NCBI RefSeq assembly: GCF_907164575.1
Contig: NZ_CAJQYY010000034.1
Location: 1 to 62,250, forward strand
DNA from: Paraburkholderia gardini
GTDB lineage: Bacteria > Pseudomonadota > Gammaproteobacteria > Burkholderiales > Burkholderiaceae
Length of the DNA stretch: 62,250 bases
Reading direction: 5' to 3'
Part shown: positions 9,262 to 18,328 of the stretch, piece by piece
Layout: the number at the start of each line of letters is the position of its first letter
Position numbering within the stretch: position 1 is the stretch's first letter
Notes under the pieces: generated by a model
Database searches by the model: none
The model's input: only the letters and a program-made list of their open reading frames with translations
What the model was told of the DNA's origin: nothing
Made by a program: the position numbers and the translations under genes

Positions 9262-9763
9262 GTTTTATATAGAAAATACGGACGCGCCGAACGCAGCTAC
9301 CCATTTGCTTTCGCAAACCAGATTAAACAATACGCATATCAACTGGAGCGATAATCGGCCGCACAAGGACCGATTCCGCTGAGGTCATGGCAGAATAAAA
9401 TCTTTCAGTAACTGAAATGACTGTCTGCAGACCGGCTTTGCGGTCAGCCGGTTATGAAGGTGTAGGTAGAACCGTTCTCACGCACATATAGAGAGCCTCC
9501 TTGAGGGGTAGACAGTACCTGATGCGGCGAAAAAAATGGGTTCGCATGTCCCGACGGTTCGCAGATATTAGCAAACGTTCAAATACGTCACACGCATAAT
9601 TTGTAACACGGCCGAAAATTTTAACGATCGAGAGGATTATTCCGACTTAGGTACCTTGAGTCAAGGCGATGATTGCACTGGCTTGATATTTCTCAGTGGA
9701 CGTGAAGACGATGGGGTATTTAAGATTTTTCCAGCAGAACCGAATCGAAAATTCAAAATAAAA
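9262..9763. promoter_or_regulatory. Long AT-richer intergenic region
   Basis: This stretch of about 500 bases lies between the outer-membrane gene starting at 9261 and the terminator at 9764. It is visibly richer in A/T than its surroundings and holds no gene I can support. It should contain the promoter for the minus-strand outer-membrane cluster; a TATATAAAA lies directly before the 9261 start. Confidence 0.4.
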
Positions 9764-9786
9764 AAGCCGGGCATCAAGCCCGGCTT
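9764..9786 (-). terminator. Rho-independent terminator of the OxlT operon
   Basis: The perfect arms AAGCCGGGC (9764-9772) and GCCCGGCTT (9778-9786) enclose a five-base loop. On the minus strand they are followed by a T-run (A-run at 9757-9765). It terminates the carrier and small-subunit pair read from 11350. Confidence 0.85.
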
Positions 9787-9813
9787 ACTGTAAATAACTT
9801 AAAAGAAACGTAT

Positions 9814-9942
9814 CTAGCTGAAGAGCTTCATTGCCTGAATCAGCGTGTTCACAACGCCCCACGCCAGGGGAATCAGCACATAGGCCCAGAAGACCACCAG
9901 TTTGCCTTTGCTGGTCGGGTGCACGGTGTTCGATGCGGTCAT
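9814..9942 (-). CDS. MFS transporter small subunit (42 residues)
   Basis: This tiny gene lies 10 bases downstream of the OxlT-like carrier, on the same strand. It encodes a polar N-terminus, one hydrophobic helix (VVFWAYVLIPLAWGVV) and a short amphipathic tail ending KLFS. A GGAGACC stands just before the ATG. Such one-helix partners are known next to oxalate:formate-type carriers in Burkholderiaceae and are called MFS transporter small subunits. The position before the shared terminator supports a real gene. It probably assembles with the carrier in the inner membrane. Confidence 0.8.
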   Translation of the reverse strand: MTASNTVHPTSKGKLVVFWAYVLIPLAWGVVNTLIQAMKLFS

Positions 9943-9952
9943 GTCGGTCTCC

Positions 9953-11350
9953 TTACTGGCCGGCGAGCTGTGTTTCGCTCATATGATGTTTGTCGTTCAC
10001 GCGCTTGACGAGCAGGTTGCAGACAAAGCCCACTATCAGCAGCACGGTCATGATGTGCACGGTCATCGTGTACGCATCGGCCTTGGCCACGCCATGCGCA
10101 ACCTGATAGGCGCGGATGTAGTTGACCAGCACCGGGCCCGCCACGCCAGCCGCCGCCCACGCTGTCAGCAGACGGCCGTGAATGCCGCCGACGAACGCGG
10201 TGCCGAACATGTCCGCGAGATACGCGGGAACCGTCGAGAAGCCGCCGCCATACATCGAGATAATCAGGCAGAACGCCAGCACGAAGAGCGCGATGTTGCC
10301 CGACGCGGCGAAGCCTGGCACCGAGTAGTACAGCACGGCGCCGAACACGAAGAAGACGTAGTACGTATTCTTGCGACCGATGAAGTCCGACGCCGACGCC
10401 CATACGAAACGGCCGCCCATGTTGAAGAGCGAGAGCAGCCCGACGAAGCCGGCAGCGGCGCCCGCTGTCACGGTGTTCTTGAAGCTCTCCTGGATCATCA
10501 CCGAAGCCTGGCCGAGAATGCCGATGCCAGCCGTCACGTTCAGGAACAGCACCAGCCAGATCAGATAGAACTGCGGCGTCTTCAGCGCCTGATCGATGTG
10601 CACGTGGTTGCGCGTGATCATCTGGTGCGACGTTTCCGGCGGTGTCCAGCCGGCCGGCTTCCAGTCGTGCGCCGGAATGCGGATCGCAAGGGCACCGATC
10701 GTCATCGAGATGAAGTATGCGATGCCGAGCACCACGAACGTTTCGGCGACGCCGATGCTCGTTGCGCTCTTGAAGTGGTTCATCAGCGCCACCGACAGCG
10801 GCGCTGCGATCATCGCGCCGCCACCGAAGCCCATGATGGCGAGACCGGTCGCCATGCCGCGGCGGTCCGGGAACCAGCGGATCAGCGTCGAAACCGGCGA
10901 CACATAACCGAGCCCGAGCCCGATGCCGCCAATCACGCCGTAGCCGAGATAGAGCAGCACGATCTGATGCAGCCACACGCCCACGGCAGAGATGATGAAA
11001 CCGCCGCCGAAGCAGCATGCCGCCGTGATCATCGTGCGACGCGGCCCGACACGTTCGAGCCACTTGCCGGCGAATGCGGCGGACAGGCCGAGGAACACGA
11101 TGGCGAGCGAGAAGATCCAGCCAAGGGTCGTGAGCGTCCAGTCGTCCGGTGCGGATTGCGTGATGCCGATCACTTTCGTGAGCGGGCCGTTGAAGACGGA
11201 GAACGCGTAGGCCTGGCCGATACACAGATGCACGGCGAGCGCGGCGGGTGGAACCATCCAGCGGGAAAAGCCTGGCTTTGCGACGGTAGCCTGTTTGGAA
11301 AAGAAGCCGGACGAGCCCGGGCTCTCCGGGTGGTCGGTCATGCTGCTCAT
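9953..11350 (-). CDS. oxlT: Oxalate/formate-type MFS antiporter (OxlT family)
   Basis: The 465-residue inner-membrane carrier has about twelve hydrophobic segments. OxlT-type features include WTLTTLGWIFSLAIVFLGLSA early on, the loop FPDRRGMATG between helices 4 and 5, and LSLFNMGGRFVWAS with SDFIGRKN in the second half. The family exchanges oxalate for formate or carries related small carboxylates. It forms an operon with the 42-residue small subunit. It lies near formyl-CoA transferase (14953) and a second carrier (19635), so a role in oxalate or a related acid is likely. The exact substrate is inferred. Confidence 0.85.
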   Translation of the reverse strand: MSSMTDHPESPGSSGFFSKQATVAKPGFSRWMVPPAALAVHLCIGQAYAFSVFNGPLTKVIGITQSAPDDWTLTTLGWIFSLAIVFLGLSAAFAGKWLERVGPRRTMITAACCFGGGFIISAVGVWLHQIVLLYLGYGVIGGIGLGLGYVSPVSTLIRWFPDRRGMATGLAIMGFGGGAMIAAPLSVALMNHFKSATSIGVAETFVVLGIAYFISMTIGALAIRIPAHDWKPAGWTPPETSHQMITRNHVHIDQALKTPQFYLIWLVLFLNVTAGIGILGQASVMIQESFKNTVTAGAAAGFVGLLSLFNMGGRFVWASASDFIGRKNTYYVFFVFGAVLYYSVPGFAASGNIALFVLAFCLIISMYGGGFSTVPAYLADMFGTAFVGGIHGRLLTAWAAAGVAGPVLVNYIRAYQVAHGVAKADAYTMTVHIMTVLLIVGFVCNLLVKRVNDKHHMSETQLAGQ

Positions 11351-11700
11351 GGTCGGTCTCCGTTAAGGGGTAACTGATTGATACTTATCGGCTCTGTTGC
11401 GCTTTTTCTTTAGCGCCGGTCTTCGAGTCCTGTGCGTTGCGCGCTCCACAATATGAGGAGCGGCCCGGGTTGGCAATATGAGACGCGAATGCATAACGGG
11501 TTTGCCCGAAGGAACCCACAGATGAATCGAAACCTTGCGGACAGCGCGCCACACGACGTTTTTGCGACCCACATAGTGTGATTTGCGTTCTGTTTTCAGG
11601 GGTGGATTCAGATACCGGGACGCTTAGGGTTTTGGAGCATGCAGATTGCCGGGCGCGTGTCGCTAGCAAGACGTGCAAGACCAAACCAGTGAGGAAGCGC
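11351..11700. promoter_or_regulatory. Divergent promoter region between oxlT and chemoreceptor gene
   Basis: No gene is supported in these 350 bases. They separate the minus-strand carrier from the plus-strand chemoreceptor and must hold both promoters. Two direct copies of CAATATGAG lie 25 bases apart (11449-11457 and 11474-11482) and could be a regulator site, but that is only a suggestion. Confidence 0.4.
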
Positions 11701-13266
11701 ATGATCAGAAAACTGTCTATCCGGGCGACGTTGACCGCCGTTATTGGCGTGTTGTCGCTCATGTCGATCGCGATCGGTGCGATGGGCATTGCGGGGACGC
11801 GCATGAGCAATGTCGCGCTGCAAAAAATGTACAGCGATGACACGGGCGCACTGGTCGCCCTGCATCAAAGTTCGGAAGAAGTATTGCGTGCGCGTTTGCT
11901 GATGAACAGCTATTACGCGCTCTATGGTCTTGGCGAGCCGGACCCGGCGCTCCTCGATGAGTCGCATCGCGCGGTCACTGTCGCCGATGCGGCGTACAAG
12001 CGCTTCGACGGCATCGCCAGACAGGACGACAATCTGCGTGCCGACGTGGAGAGTCTCGCCGTCACGCGCACGAAGCTTGTTTCGCAGGCGTTGCTGCCGG
12101 CGTTCAAGGCGCTCGATACCAATGACTTCATCTCGTTCAAGCAACTCCAGGGCAAGGAGACCGAAGCGATCGCCGGCCAGTACGCGCGCGCCGTCGCCTC
12201 GCTCGAAGCACGTTTGATGCAGCGTCAGGAGGGGCGTTTCCTGAAGGCGCAAAGCCGCTTCATGCTGACCGTGCAGGTGCTGGTCGGCGTGACCGTGCTG
12301 CTGCTCGCCGTGAGCATCGCCGGTCGCATGACGTTGATGCGCGCGATCATCCGTCCGGTCGAACGTGCGATCGCACAGTTTCGCCTGATCGCGGGCGGCG
12401 ATCTGTCGGGCGAAATTCCCAACGAACGCAACAATGAAATGGGCGCGTTGCTGGGCGCGCTCAGCCAGATGCAGGACGGCCTGCGCCGTACGGTGGTGAC
12501 GGTGCGCGGTAGCACGGATGTGATCCATACGGGCGCGCAGGAAATCGCGCTTGGCAATACCGATCTGTCGTCGCGCACGGAACAGCAGGCGGCGGCGCTC
12601 GAGAAGGCCGCCGTCGGCATGGAAGAGCTGACGATCACCGTGCGCCAGAACGCCGACAACGCGAAGCAGGCCAACGAGCTGGCGCAGAAGGCGTCGGAAA
12701 CGGCCGTCGCGGGCGGCGGCGTGGTGCACGAAGCGGTCAGCACGATGCGCGACATTTCGCGCGACTCGCAGCGGATCGCCGAGATCATCGGCGTCATCGA
12801 TGGCATCGCGTTCCAGACGAATATCCTCGCGCTCAACGCGGCCGTCGAATCGGCGCGTGCGGGCGAGCAGGGAAGAGGCTTCGCCGTCGTGGCCGCCGAA
12901 GTGCGCAGTCTCGCGCAACGCACGGCAGCGGCGGCGAAGGAAATCGCTTCGCTGATCGGCAGTTCCGTTGAGCGGATCCGCTCCGGCGAAGCGCTCGTGG
13001 AGCGCGCGGGTGTCACGATGAGCGACGTCGTCGCTTCCGTGCAACGTGTGACGCTCATCATGTCGGAAATCTCGAGCGCCGCGGAACAGCAGCATCACGG
13101 CCTCGAGCAGATCAACGTCACGGTCACGCAGATGGACCAGTCGACACAACAGAACGCCGCGCTCGTCGAACAGGCCGCGGCGGCGGCGGAATCTCTGCGG
13201 GCCCAGTCGAAGCTGCTGAAAGAAGCGGTCTCCGTGTTCCGCCTGGAGACGGTCGCGATCGTCTGA
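11701..13266 (+). CDS. Methyl-accepting chemotaxis protein
   Basis: The 521-residue receptor has an N-terminal membrane helix (residues 10-32), a periplasmic four-helix-bundle-like sensor (about 33-190) and a second helix (about 192-212). A HAMP domain follows, then a long coiled-coil signalling region whose tip reads IDGIAFQTNILALNAAVESA. Glutamine/glutamate-rich methylation segments flank the tip. GAGGAAG lies before the ATG. It sits beside the oxalate-type genes, so it may sense one of their substrates, though the sensor shows no diagnostic motif. Confidence 0.93.
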   Translation: MIRKLSIRATLTAVIGVLSLMSIAIGAMGIAGTRMSNVALQKMYSDDTGALVALHQSSEEVLRARLLMNSYYALYGLGEPDPALLDESHRAVTVADAAYKRFDGIARQDDNLRADVESLAVTRTKLVSQALLPAFKALDTNDFISFKQLQGKETEAIAGQYARAVASLEARLMQRQEGRFLKAQSRFMLTVQVLVGVTVLLLAVSIAGRMTLMRAIIRPVERAIAQFRLIAGGDLSGEIPNERNNEMGALLGALSQMQDGLRRTVVTVRGSTDVIHTGAQEIALGNTDLSSRTEQQAAALEKAAVGMEELTITVRQNADNAKQANELAQKASETAVAGGGVVHEAVSTMRDISRDSQRIAEIIGVIDGIAFQTNILALNAAVESARAGEQGRGFAVVAAEVRSLAQRTAAAAKEIASLIGSSVERIRSGEALVERAGVTMSDVVASVQRVTLIMSEISSAAEQQHHGLEQINVTVTQMDQSTQQNAALVEQAAAAAESLRAQSKLLKEAVSVFRLETVAIV

Positions 13267-13575
13267 CGCGGCCGACTTCTGCGGTGCGCGTGGTTTCGCG
13301 CGCGCCGGGCCGGTTCTCCCCACTGCTTGTGTCTCGCCGGGCGCCCGCACGCAACCTCGCTGCGTTGGCCTGCGCATGTTGCGACCCCATCGCGCGTCGG
13401 ATCGCATGTCAGCATGCCAGTCAGCGCGCACCGCGAGCGCGCATCCTTCCTACCCGTGCTACCGTGTGCCTGTGTTCTAGAAGCAACAGTCAGTGATATA
13501 TCACATACGAAATATTGATTTTTGCGGCAATGCAGCATATGATTGAGTCATTCACTCACTCATTCGGAGCTTCAA
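13267..13575. promoter_or_regulatory. Intergenic region upstream of small membrane gene and GntR regulator
   Basis: No gene is supported. The last 90 bases are AT-rich and contain the GTGATATATCAC operator listed separately, followed by a repeated CATTCACTCACTCATTC stretch just before the ribosome binding site of the 71-residue gene. This is the likely promoter of the small gene and the regulator. Confidence 0.45.
13493..13504. promoter_or_regulatory. Palindromic operator copy 1 (GTGATATATCAC)
   Basis: This perfect 12-bp palindrome recurs twice upstream of formyl-CoA transferase. Here it precedes the small membrane gene and the GntR-family regulator by about 70 bases, consistent with autoregulation by that GntR protein. 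The identity of the binding protein is an inference from position and from the usual palindromic sites of GntR/FCD regulators. Confidence 0.75.
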
Positions 13576-13791
13576 ATGGATTTTGTTTCTCTGTCGCTGC
13601 TTGCCATCGGTGTGGTTGGTCTGGGTTCCGCTGCCACTGTTTTGCTGACAAAATGGATTCCGCAGCCGGTTGCTGAACTTGCCGCGCTGCACGGCCGTTA
13701 TGTCGGCCTCGGTGAAGCGGCCTCTGCCGCGAAACCGCATCGTGAGCGTGTTCAACAAGAGGCGATGAATGTCGTCAGAACTTCAAACTGA
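13576..13791 (+). CDS. Small single-span membrane protein
   Basis: The 71-residue product has one hydrophobic helix near its N-terminus (FVSLSLLAIGVVGLGSAATV) and a polar tail. The ATG at 13576 is chosen because CGGAG stands eight bases before it; a TTG at 13543 is less likely. Its end overlaps the start of the GntR regulator by 23 bases, so the two are probably co-transcribed and coupled. I recognise no family. It could be an accessory part of transport or sensing in this locus. Confidence 0.65.
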   Translation: MDFVSLSLLAIGVVGLGSAATVLLTKWIPQPVAELAALHGRYVGLGEAASAAKPHRERVQQEAMNVVRTSN

Positions 13792-14512
13792 AATAGTGGC
13801 TACACCCGCCGTTGCACTTCCGGTCGCATCGCTGACGCTGGCACTCCAGCCGATCAATGCGACCGCCAGCCTGCGCGACCAGGCTTACGCCATGCTGCGC
13901 CAGGCCATTGCGGACGCGGATATTTACCAGTCGCGCGAGGAAATCCGCCTCGACGAACGCGTGCTGAGCGAAACGCTCGGCGTGAGCCGTACACCCGTTC
14001 GCGAAGCGATGACGCTGCTGGAGCAGGAGGGCTTTTTGCGCATGGTGCCGCGTCGCGGGATCTATATCGTGCGCAAGAGCAAGCGTGAAATCGTCGAAAT
14101 GATCCAGATGTGGGCCGCGCTCGAAAGCATGGCCGCGCGTCTCGCCACCCAAAACGCGACGGACGCGGAAATCGCGCATCTGCGCCACATGTTCGATCAT
14201 TTCCGCGATGCCACGCCGGCCGAGCACATCGCTGAATACTCGGACGCGAATATCGCGTTCCACCAGGCGATTGTGGAACTGTCGAAGTCGCAGATCATCC
14301 TCGAAACGATCAAGAACATCTTCATCCACGTGCGCGCAATCCGCCGCATGACGATTTCGCAGAGCGACCGCGCGTCACGTTCCATCGTCGATCATCTGCG
14401 GATCATCGAGGCGCTCGAGCAGCGCGATACCGAACTGGCCGAGCGTCTGACGCGCCAGCATTCGCTGGATCTCGCCACGTTTGTCGAGGCGAACTGCGAT
14501 TTTCTCGACTGA
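13769..14512 (+). CDS. GntR-family (FadR/FCD subgroup) transcriptional regulator
   Basis: The 247-residue protein has an N-terminal winged helix-turn-helix (about residues 35-100, with LSETLGVSRTPVREAMTLLEQEGFL). An all-helical FCD ligand domain follows, with metal-binding-type positions (D...H, then H near the end in RQHSLD). Such proteins bind small carboxylates or CoA-derived acids. Three copies of a perfect palindrome flank this gene and precede formyl-CoA transferase, so it most likely controls itself and the downstream genes. A strong terminator follows. Confidence 0.9.
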   Translation: MSSELQTEIVATPAVALPVASLTLALQPINATASLRDQAYAMLRQAIADADIYQSREEIRLDERVLSETLGVSRTPVREAMTLLEQEGFLRMVPRRGIYIVRKSKREIVEMIQMWAALESMAARLATQNATDAEIAHLRHMFDHFRDATPAEHIAEYSDANIAFHQAIVELSKSQIILETIKNIFIHVRAIRRMTISQSDRASRSIVDHLRIIEALEQRDTELAERLTRQHSLDLATFVEANCDFLD

Positions 14513-14538
14513 ACGGTTCACTGAAGATCAGCTTCAAG

Positions 14539-14578
14539 GCAACAGGGCCAGCGGTGGCGTCACCGCTGGCCCTGTTGC
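14539..14578 (+). terminator. Long perfect hairpin terminator after GntR gene
   Basis: The arms 14539-14556 and 14561-14578 are perfect 18-base complements around a four-base loop (GCGT), followed by TGTTT. The length of the stem makes a terminator very likely. Confidence 0.85.
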
Positions 14579-14679
14579 TGTTTACGCCCCATAAATGTGG
14601 CTGCCGGCTTCATCTCATACCACGCACGATCCGGTAAACGCCGGGAAAGCCCTCCCTTGACGCCTCATGAAATCTGGTA

Positions 14680-14693
14680 TGTGATATATCACA
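14680..14693. promoter_or_regulatory. Palindromic operator copy 2 (TGTGATATATCACA)
   Basis: This 14-bp perfect palindrome is about 260 bases upstream of the formyl-CoA transferase start. It matches the copy at 14838 over all 14 bases, and the spacing of 158 bases would allow looping or two overlapping promoters. It is the putative site of the adjacent GntR regulator. Confidence 0.75.
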
Positions 14694-14837
14694 ACGAATC
14701 GTGAATGAATGCGGCTCGGTATTTTCCCCTGGTCAAGACATGGAGACGTGACGTGCATCCGGCCGGAAACCCAGGCCAGACGGCGCTAGAGCGGATATTT
14801 GACCAGAAAGGCAGCAGCGAAAATACGCTTGAATGAA

Positions 14838-14851
14838 TGTGATATATCACA
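14838..14851. promoter_or_regulatory. Palindromic operator copy 3 (TGTGATATATCACA)
   Basis: The identical 14-bp palindrome lies about 100 bases before the formyl-CoA transferase ATG, a good position for a repressor or activator site at its promoter. Together with the other two copies it defines a local regulon. Confidence 0.78.
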
Positions 14852-14952
14852 TACCGTGTCGGTCAGGGCAGGTCGATCTTGCCGCGGATCGCAGTCATGC
14901 ACGACGGACCGGTGTACACACAGAACGCATACATCATTGAAGGAGACATGAC

Positions 14953-16200
14953 ATGGGTAAAGCGCTCGACGGCGTGAGGATTCTCGACTTCACACATGTG
15001 CAGTCGGGTCCGACGTGCACGCAGTTGCTGGCATGGTTCGGCGCCGACGTGATCAAGGTGGAGCGGGCCGGTGCAGGCGACATCACACGTGAGCAGTTGC
15101 GCGATATTCCGGACGTCGACAGCCTGTATTTCACGATGCTCAACCACAACAAGCGCTCGGTCACGATCGACACGAAGAACCCGGAAGGCAAGCTGGTTCT
15201 CGAAGCGCTGATCCAGAAATGCGACGTGCTGGTCGAGAATTTCGCGCCGGGCGCGCTCGATCGGATGGGCTTCACCTGGGAGCGCATCCAGGAACTCAAT
15301 CCGAAGATGATCGTCGCGTCCGTGAAGGGCTTCGGCCCCGGTCCCTACGAAGACTGCAAGGTCTACGAGAACGTCGCGCAATGCGTGGGCGGCTCGGCGT
15401 CGACAACCGGTTTCGACGACGGTCCGCCGGTCGTCACCGGCGCGCAGATCGGCGATAGCGGCACGGGGCTGCATCTCGCGCTCGGCATCGTCACGGCGCT
15501 CTATCAGCGCACGATGACGGGGCGCGGCCAGAAGGTGCTGGCGGCGATGCAGGACGGCGTGCTGAACCTGTGCCGCGTGAAGCTGCGCGACCAGCAGCGG
15601 CTCGAACGTACCGGCGTCATGAAGGAATATCCGCAGTACCCGAACGGCACGTTCGGCGAAGCGGTGCCGCGCGCGGGCAATGCGTCGGGTGGCGGCCAGC
15701 CGGGCTGGATCCTGAAGTGCAAGGGTTGGGAAGCGGATCCGAACGCGTACATCTACTTCATCACGCAGGCGCCGGTGTGGGCGAAGATCTGCAACGTGAT
15801 CGGCAAGGAAGAATGGGCCACCGATCCCGACTACGCGACACCGGCGGCGCGTCTGCCGCGTCTGAAGGAAATCTTCGCCGAGATCGAACGCTGGACGATG
15901 AGCAAGACCAAGTTCGAGGCCATGGAAATCCTCAACGGGCACGACATTCCGTGCGGCCCGATCCTGTCGATGAAGGAAATCGCGGAAGAGCCGTCGCTGC
16001 GCAAGACCGGCACGATCGTCGAAGTCGATCATCCGACGCGCGGCAAGTATCTGACGGTCGGCAATCCGATCAAGCTGTCGGACAGTCCCACTGAAGTGAC
16101 ACGCTCGCCGCTGCTCGGCGAACACACCGACGAGGTGATGGCTGAACTCGGCTACTCGCTGGAGCAGATCAGCGCGCTGCGTGTGGCCGGCGCCATCTGA
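14953..16200 (+). CDS. frc: Formyl-CoA:oxalate CoA-transferase
   Basis: The 415-residue cytoplasmic enzyme belongs to class III CoA-transferases and moves CoA from formyl-CoA to oxalate. It begins GKALDGVRILDFTHVQSGPT. The catalytic aspartate lies in QIGDSGTGLHL (Asp168), and the glycine-rich loop GNASGGGQPG, characteristic of true formyl-CoA transferases, is present. The C-terminal GKYLTVGNPIKLSDSP and the length also match. A GAAGGAG precedes the ATG and two operators lie upstream. The oxalyl-CoA decarboxylase gene that usually accompanies frc is not in the window. Confidence 0.92.
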   Translation: MGKALDGVRILDFTHVQSGPTCTQLLAWFGADVIKVERAGAGDITREQLRDIPDVDSLYFTMLNHNKRSVTIDTKNPEGKLVLEALIQKCDVLVENFAPGALDRMGFTWERIQELNPKMIVASVKGFGPGPYEDCKVYENVAQCVGGSASTTGFDDGPPVVTGAQIGDSGTGLHLALGIVTALYQRTMTGRGQKVLAAMQDGVLNLCRVKLRDQQRLERTGVMKEYPQYPNGTFGEAVPRAGNASGGGQPGWILKCKGWEADPNAYIYFITQAPVWAKICNVIGKEEWATDPDYATPAARLPRLKEIFAEIERWTMSKTKFEAMEILNGHDIPCGPILSMKEIAEEPSLRKTGTIVEVDHPTRGKYLTVGNPIKLSDSPTEVTRSPLLGEHTDEVMAELGYSLEQISALRVAGAI

Positions 16201-16249
16201 CGCTTTCGTTCATGCGGGAAGATCGAACTTCACTTACAGGGAATTGATC

Positions 16250-17068
16250 GTGGAAACCTGGATGCGCTTCAAGTCGAATGGCGGCAACATCGTCTTCGGC
16301 CGTGTTGAAAACGGCTATCTGCACGAATACGCAGGTCTTCATCATCCGGTGCCGACGGGCGCCGTGCTATCGACGCGCGCGCTCACGCAGATCGCGCCCT
16401 GCGCGCCCGGCAAGGTCGTCGCGCTGTGGAACAACTTCCATGCGCTCGCCGCAAAACTCGACAAGCCGGTGCCGTCGCATCCGCTCTTTCTGATCAAGCC
16501 GGCGGAATCGGTGATCGGGTCCGGCGATCCGATCCGGCGCCCGGTCAGCTACGCGGGCAAGATCGCCTACGAAGGCGAACTCGGCATCGTGATCGGCAAG
16601 CGCTGCCGCAACGCGAGCATCGAGGAGGCCGCGGCGTCGATCTTCGGCTACACGATCGTCAACGACGTGACGGCGGCCGAACTGCTCAACGAGAATCCGC
16701 ACTTTCCGCAATGGTGCCGCGCGAAGGGCTTCGATACGTTTTGCTGTGTCGGTCCGGCGATCGTGTCGGGTCTCGACTGGCATGCGTGTCACGTCGTGAC
16801 GATGGTCGACGGCGTGGAGCGGCAGAACTATCCGTTGTCGGACATGGTGTTTTCGCCGGCGGAGCAGGTCAGCATGATTTCTCACGACCTGACACTGGAA
16901 CCGGGCGACGTAATCGCCTGCGGAACGTCGATTGGCGTCGGGTCGATCAAGGATGGCGCGACCGTTACGGTTTCGATCGAAGGCATTGGTACGTTGAGCA
17001 ATATCCTCGCCTTGACGGGCAAGGGCACAGAACAGGCCGCTATCACGGCCGCGAGTATTTCCGTCTGA
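16250..17068 (+). CDS. Fumarylacetoacetate hydrolase-family protein
   Basis: The 272-residue protein has the FAH fold. The metal-binding signature is seen as YEGELGIVIGKRC with a further aspartate in NDVTAAELL, and the end carries DLTLEPGDVIACGTSIGVG. Members hydrate, isomerise or decarboxylate short oxo-acids, using Mg or Mn. The GTG at 16250 is chosen as start because ACAGGGA lies nine bases before it; the in-frame extension to 16181 overlaps frc. It is probably in one operon with frc. The substrate is unknown but should be a small keto or dicarboxylic acid. Confidence 0.85.
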   Translation: METWMRFKSNGGNIVFGRVENGYLHEYAGLHHPVPTGAVLSTRALTQIAPCAPGKVVALWNNFHALAAKLDKPVPSHPLFLIKPAESVIGSGDPIRRPVSYAGKIAYEGELGIVIGKRCRNASIEEAAASIFGYTIVNDVTAAELLNENPHFPQWCRAKGFDTFCCVGPAIVSGLDWHACHVVTMVDGVERQNYPLSDMVFSPAEQVSMISHDLTLEPGDVIACGTSIGVGSIKDGATVTVSIEGIGTLSNILALTGKGTEQAAITAASISV

Positions 17069-17109
17069 TCTGGGCGACGCCGTACCACGGCGTCGCGGGA
17101 GGAGGAGAC

Positions 17110-17862
17110 ATGCCGGAAGAATCAGGCAATGCCATCTATGCAATTGTCGGCGTTCTGTTGATTGTTGCAGGTGCAACGTTTTGCGCGCGGACGGTTCGCC
17201 ACCGCGACCTGCTGCACAGGCCGGGTTTCCTGACACTGCTTGGCAGCGGTGTCGGGCTGATGGTGACCGGCGCGGGCTTCGCGCGCTATCTGCTTGCCAC
17301 GATGCCGGTGGGCATCGAACGCGTCGAATCATGCGTCGCGGTGTTTATCGGCGGACTCGTGTTTGCCGGCTGCGCGATTGCGTTCTTCAAGCTACACGGC
17401 CTGCTCGTGGATCGTAACGCTGCGTTTCCCGGCTACAAGATCGTCAACATCGTCGCGCTGCTGCTGTGTGCGTGGCTCGGCTACGCGTTCGTGACGGAAG
17501 ACACCCATAACTTCGACGTGGCCGCGCTCTTCGCGATGAGTCTGCTTGCCGCCGCGCTCGGCGCGCACATGATGACCGCCGCCGATCACGAACCCCATGC
17601 GCCCGCGTTCGCGATACCCGGTGCGCGTGTTCATGCGCGCTGCGGCGTCATGCACCGGCGCGGCATCCTGGAGCGCATCGAATGGCGCGGTGACCCTTCA
17701 CACGTTGTACCCGGCGACGATTTCTCGACGCCTTGCTGGTCGCTGCGCGACGAATGCGGCGTCCAGCGCGCGGGCGCGTACCGGCGCGACGTCGAATGGC
17801 GGTATCGCGGCAGGCAGCGTTATCGCGCGATGCGTCACCCGGTGGGTGCGCCGCCGAAGTGA
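17110..17862 (+). CDS. Multi-span membrane protein of unknown function
   Basis: The 250-residue product starts after a GGAGGAG site. Residues 8-25, 41-65, 75-95, 105-125 and 135-152 are hydrophobic, giving about five membrane spans, and the C-terminal 95 residues are basic and soluble. I recognise no family. It follows the FAH-like gene by 41 bases in the same orientation and may be the last gene of the frc operon. Confidence 0.65.
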   Translation: MPEESGNAIYAIVGVLLIVAGATFCARTVRHRDLLHRPGFLTLLGSGVGLMVTGAGFARYLLATMPVGIERVESCVAVFIGGLVFAGCAIAFFKLHGLLVDRNAAFPGYKIVNIVALLLCAWLGYAFVTEDTHNFDVAALFAMSLLAAALGAHMMTAADHEPHAPAFAIPGARVHARCGVMHRRGILERIEWRGDPSHVVPGDDFSTPCWSLRDECGVQRAGAYRRDVEWRYRGRQRYRAMRHPVGAPPK

Positions 17863-17920
17863 GCAGGAATGAGAATGCACGCGCACTGCATGAGGCGCGT
17901 GCAGGCAGGGTTGTATCGAA

Positions 17921-18235
17921 TCAGGCGCCGCGTGCCGGCGTGAAGGCATCGAAGTACTGGCTCTTCTTCTGCAGGATCAGCCGGGCCAGAAAGTCGGCGT
18001 CGTAGGCCTTGTGCAGATGGGCGTGAAACCGCTCGATGTACGCGGTAATACGCGCGAGTTCGCAGTTGAACTCGTTGAGCGCATCGAGCGTGTCGCGGTC
18101 CCAGCGGAACCGCAAGCCGAGGTCGCTGAATGCCGCGTTCCATGCGCTTAAGTGTGCATCGTCAGGACTGTCCGCAATGACGCGGCCAGCACGCGAGGTG
18201 GTATGAGACTGAACCGAAGCGTGGTTGATCATCAT
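17921..18235 (-). CDS. Hypothetical soluble protein
   Basis: The product of about 104 residues is helical, with conserved-looking WDRDTLDALNEFN and KKSQYFDAF segments and no signal peptide. The start at 18235 (MMINHAS) is preferred because GGGAG lies just upstream, but 18289 is possible. It lies downstream of, and in the same orientation as, the LysR gene at 18329. No function can be assigned. Confidence 0.55.
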   Translation of the reverse strand: MMINHASVQSHTTSRAGRVIADSPDDAHLSAWNAAFSDLGLRFRWDRDTLDALNEFNCELARITAYIERFHAHLHKAYDADFLARLILQKKSQYFDAFTPARGA

Positions 18236-18328
18236 CGGGCTCCCAGGCGGTCGAGTGAAATGGCTCGACTCAAGCATAGGCATGCGCACCGATCGGCAAT
18301 AGTTAAAGTTTTATTGGAAAACCATACG

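Larger units (their letters stand above)
14513..14952. promoter_or_regulatory. Regulatory region upstream of formyl-CoA transferase
   Basis: This 440-base stretch holds the terminator of the GntR gene and two copies of the GTGATATATCAC operator, all listed separately. No gene is supported. A short purine-rich GAAGGAG directly before the ATG at 14953 is a strong ribosome binding site. Confidence 0.6.
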
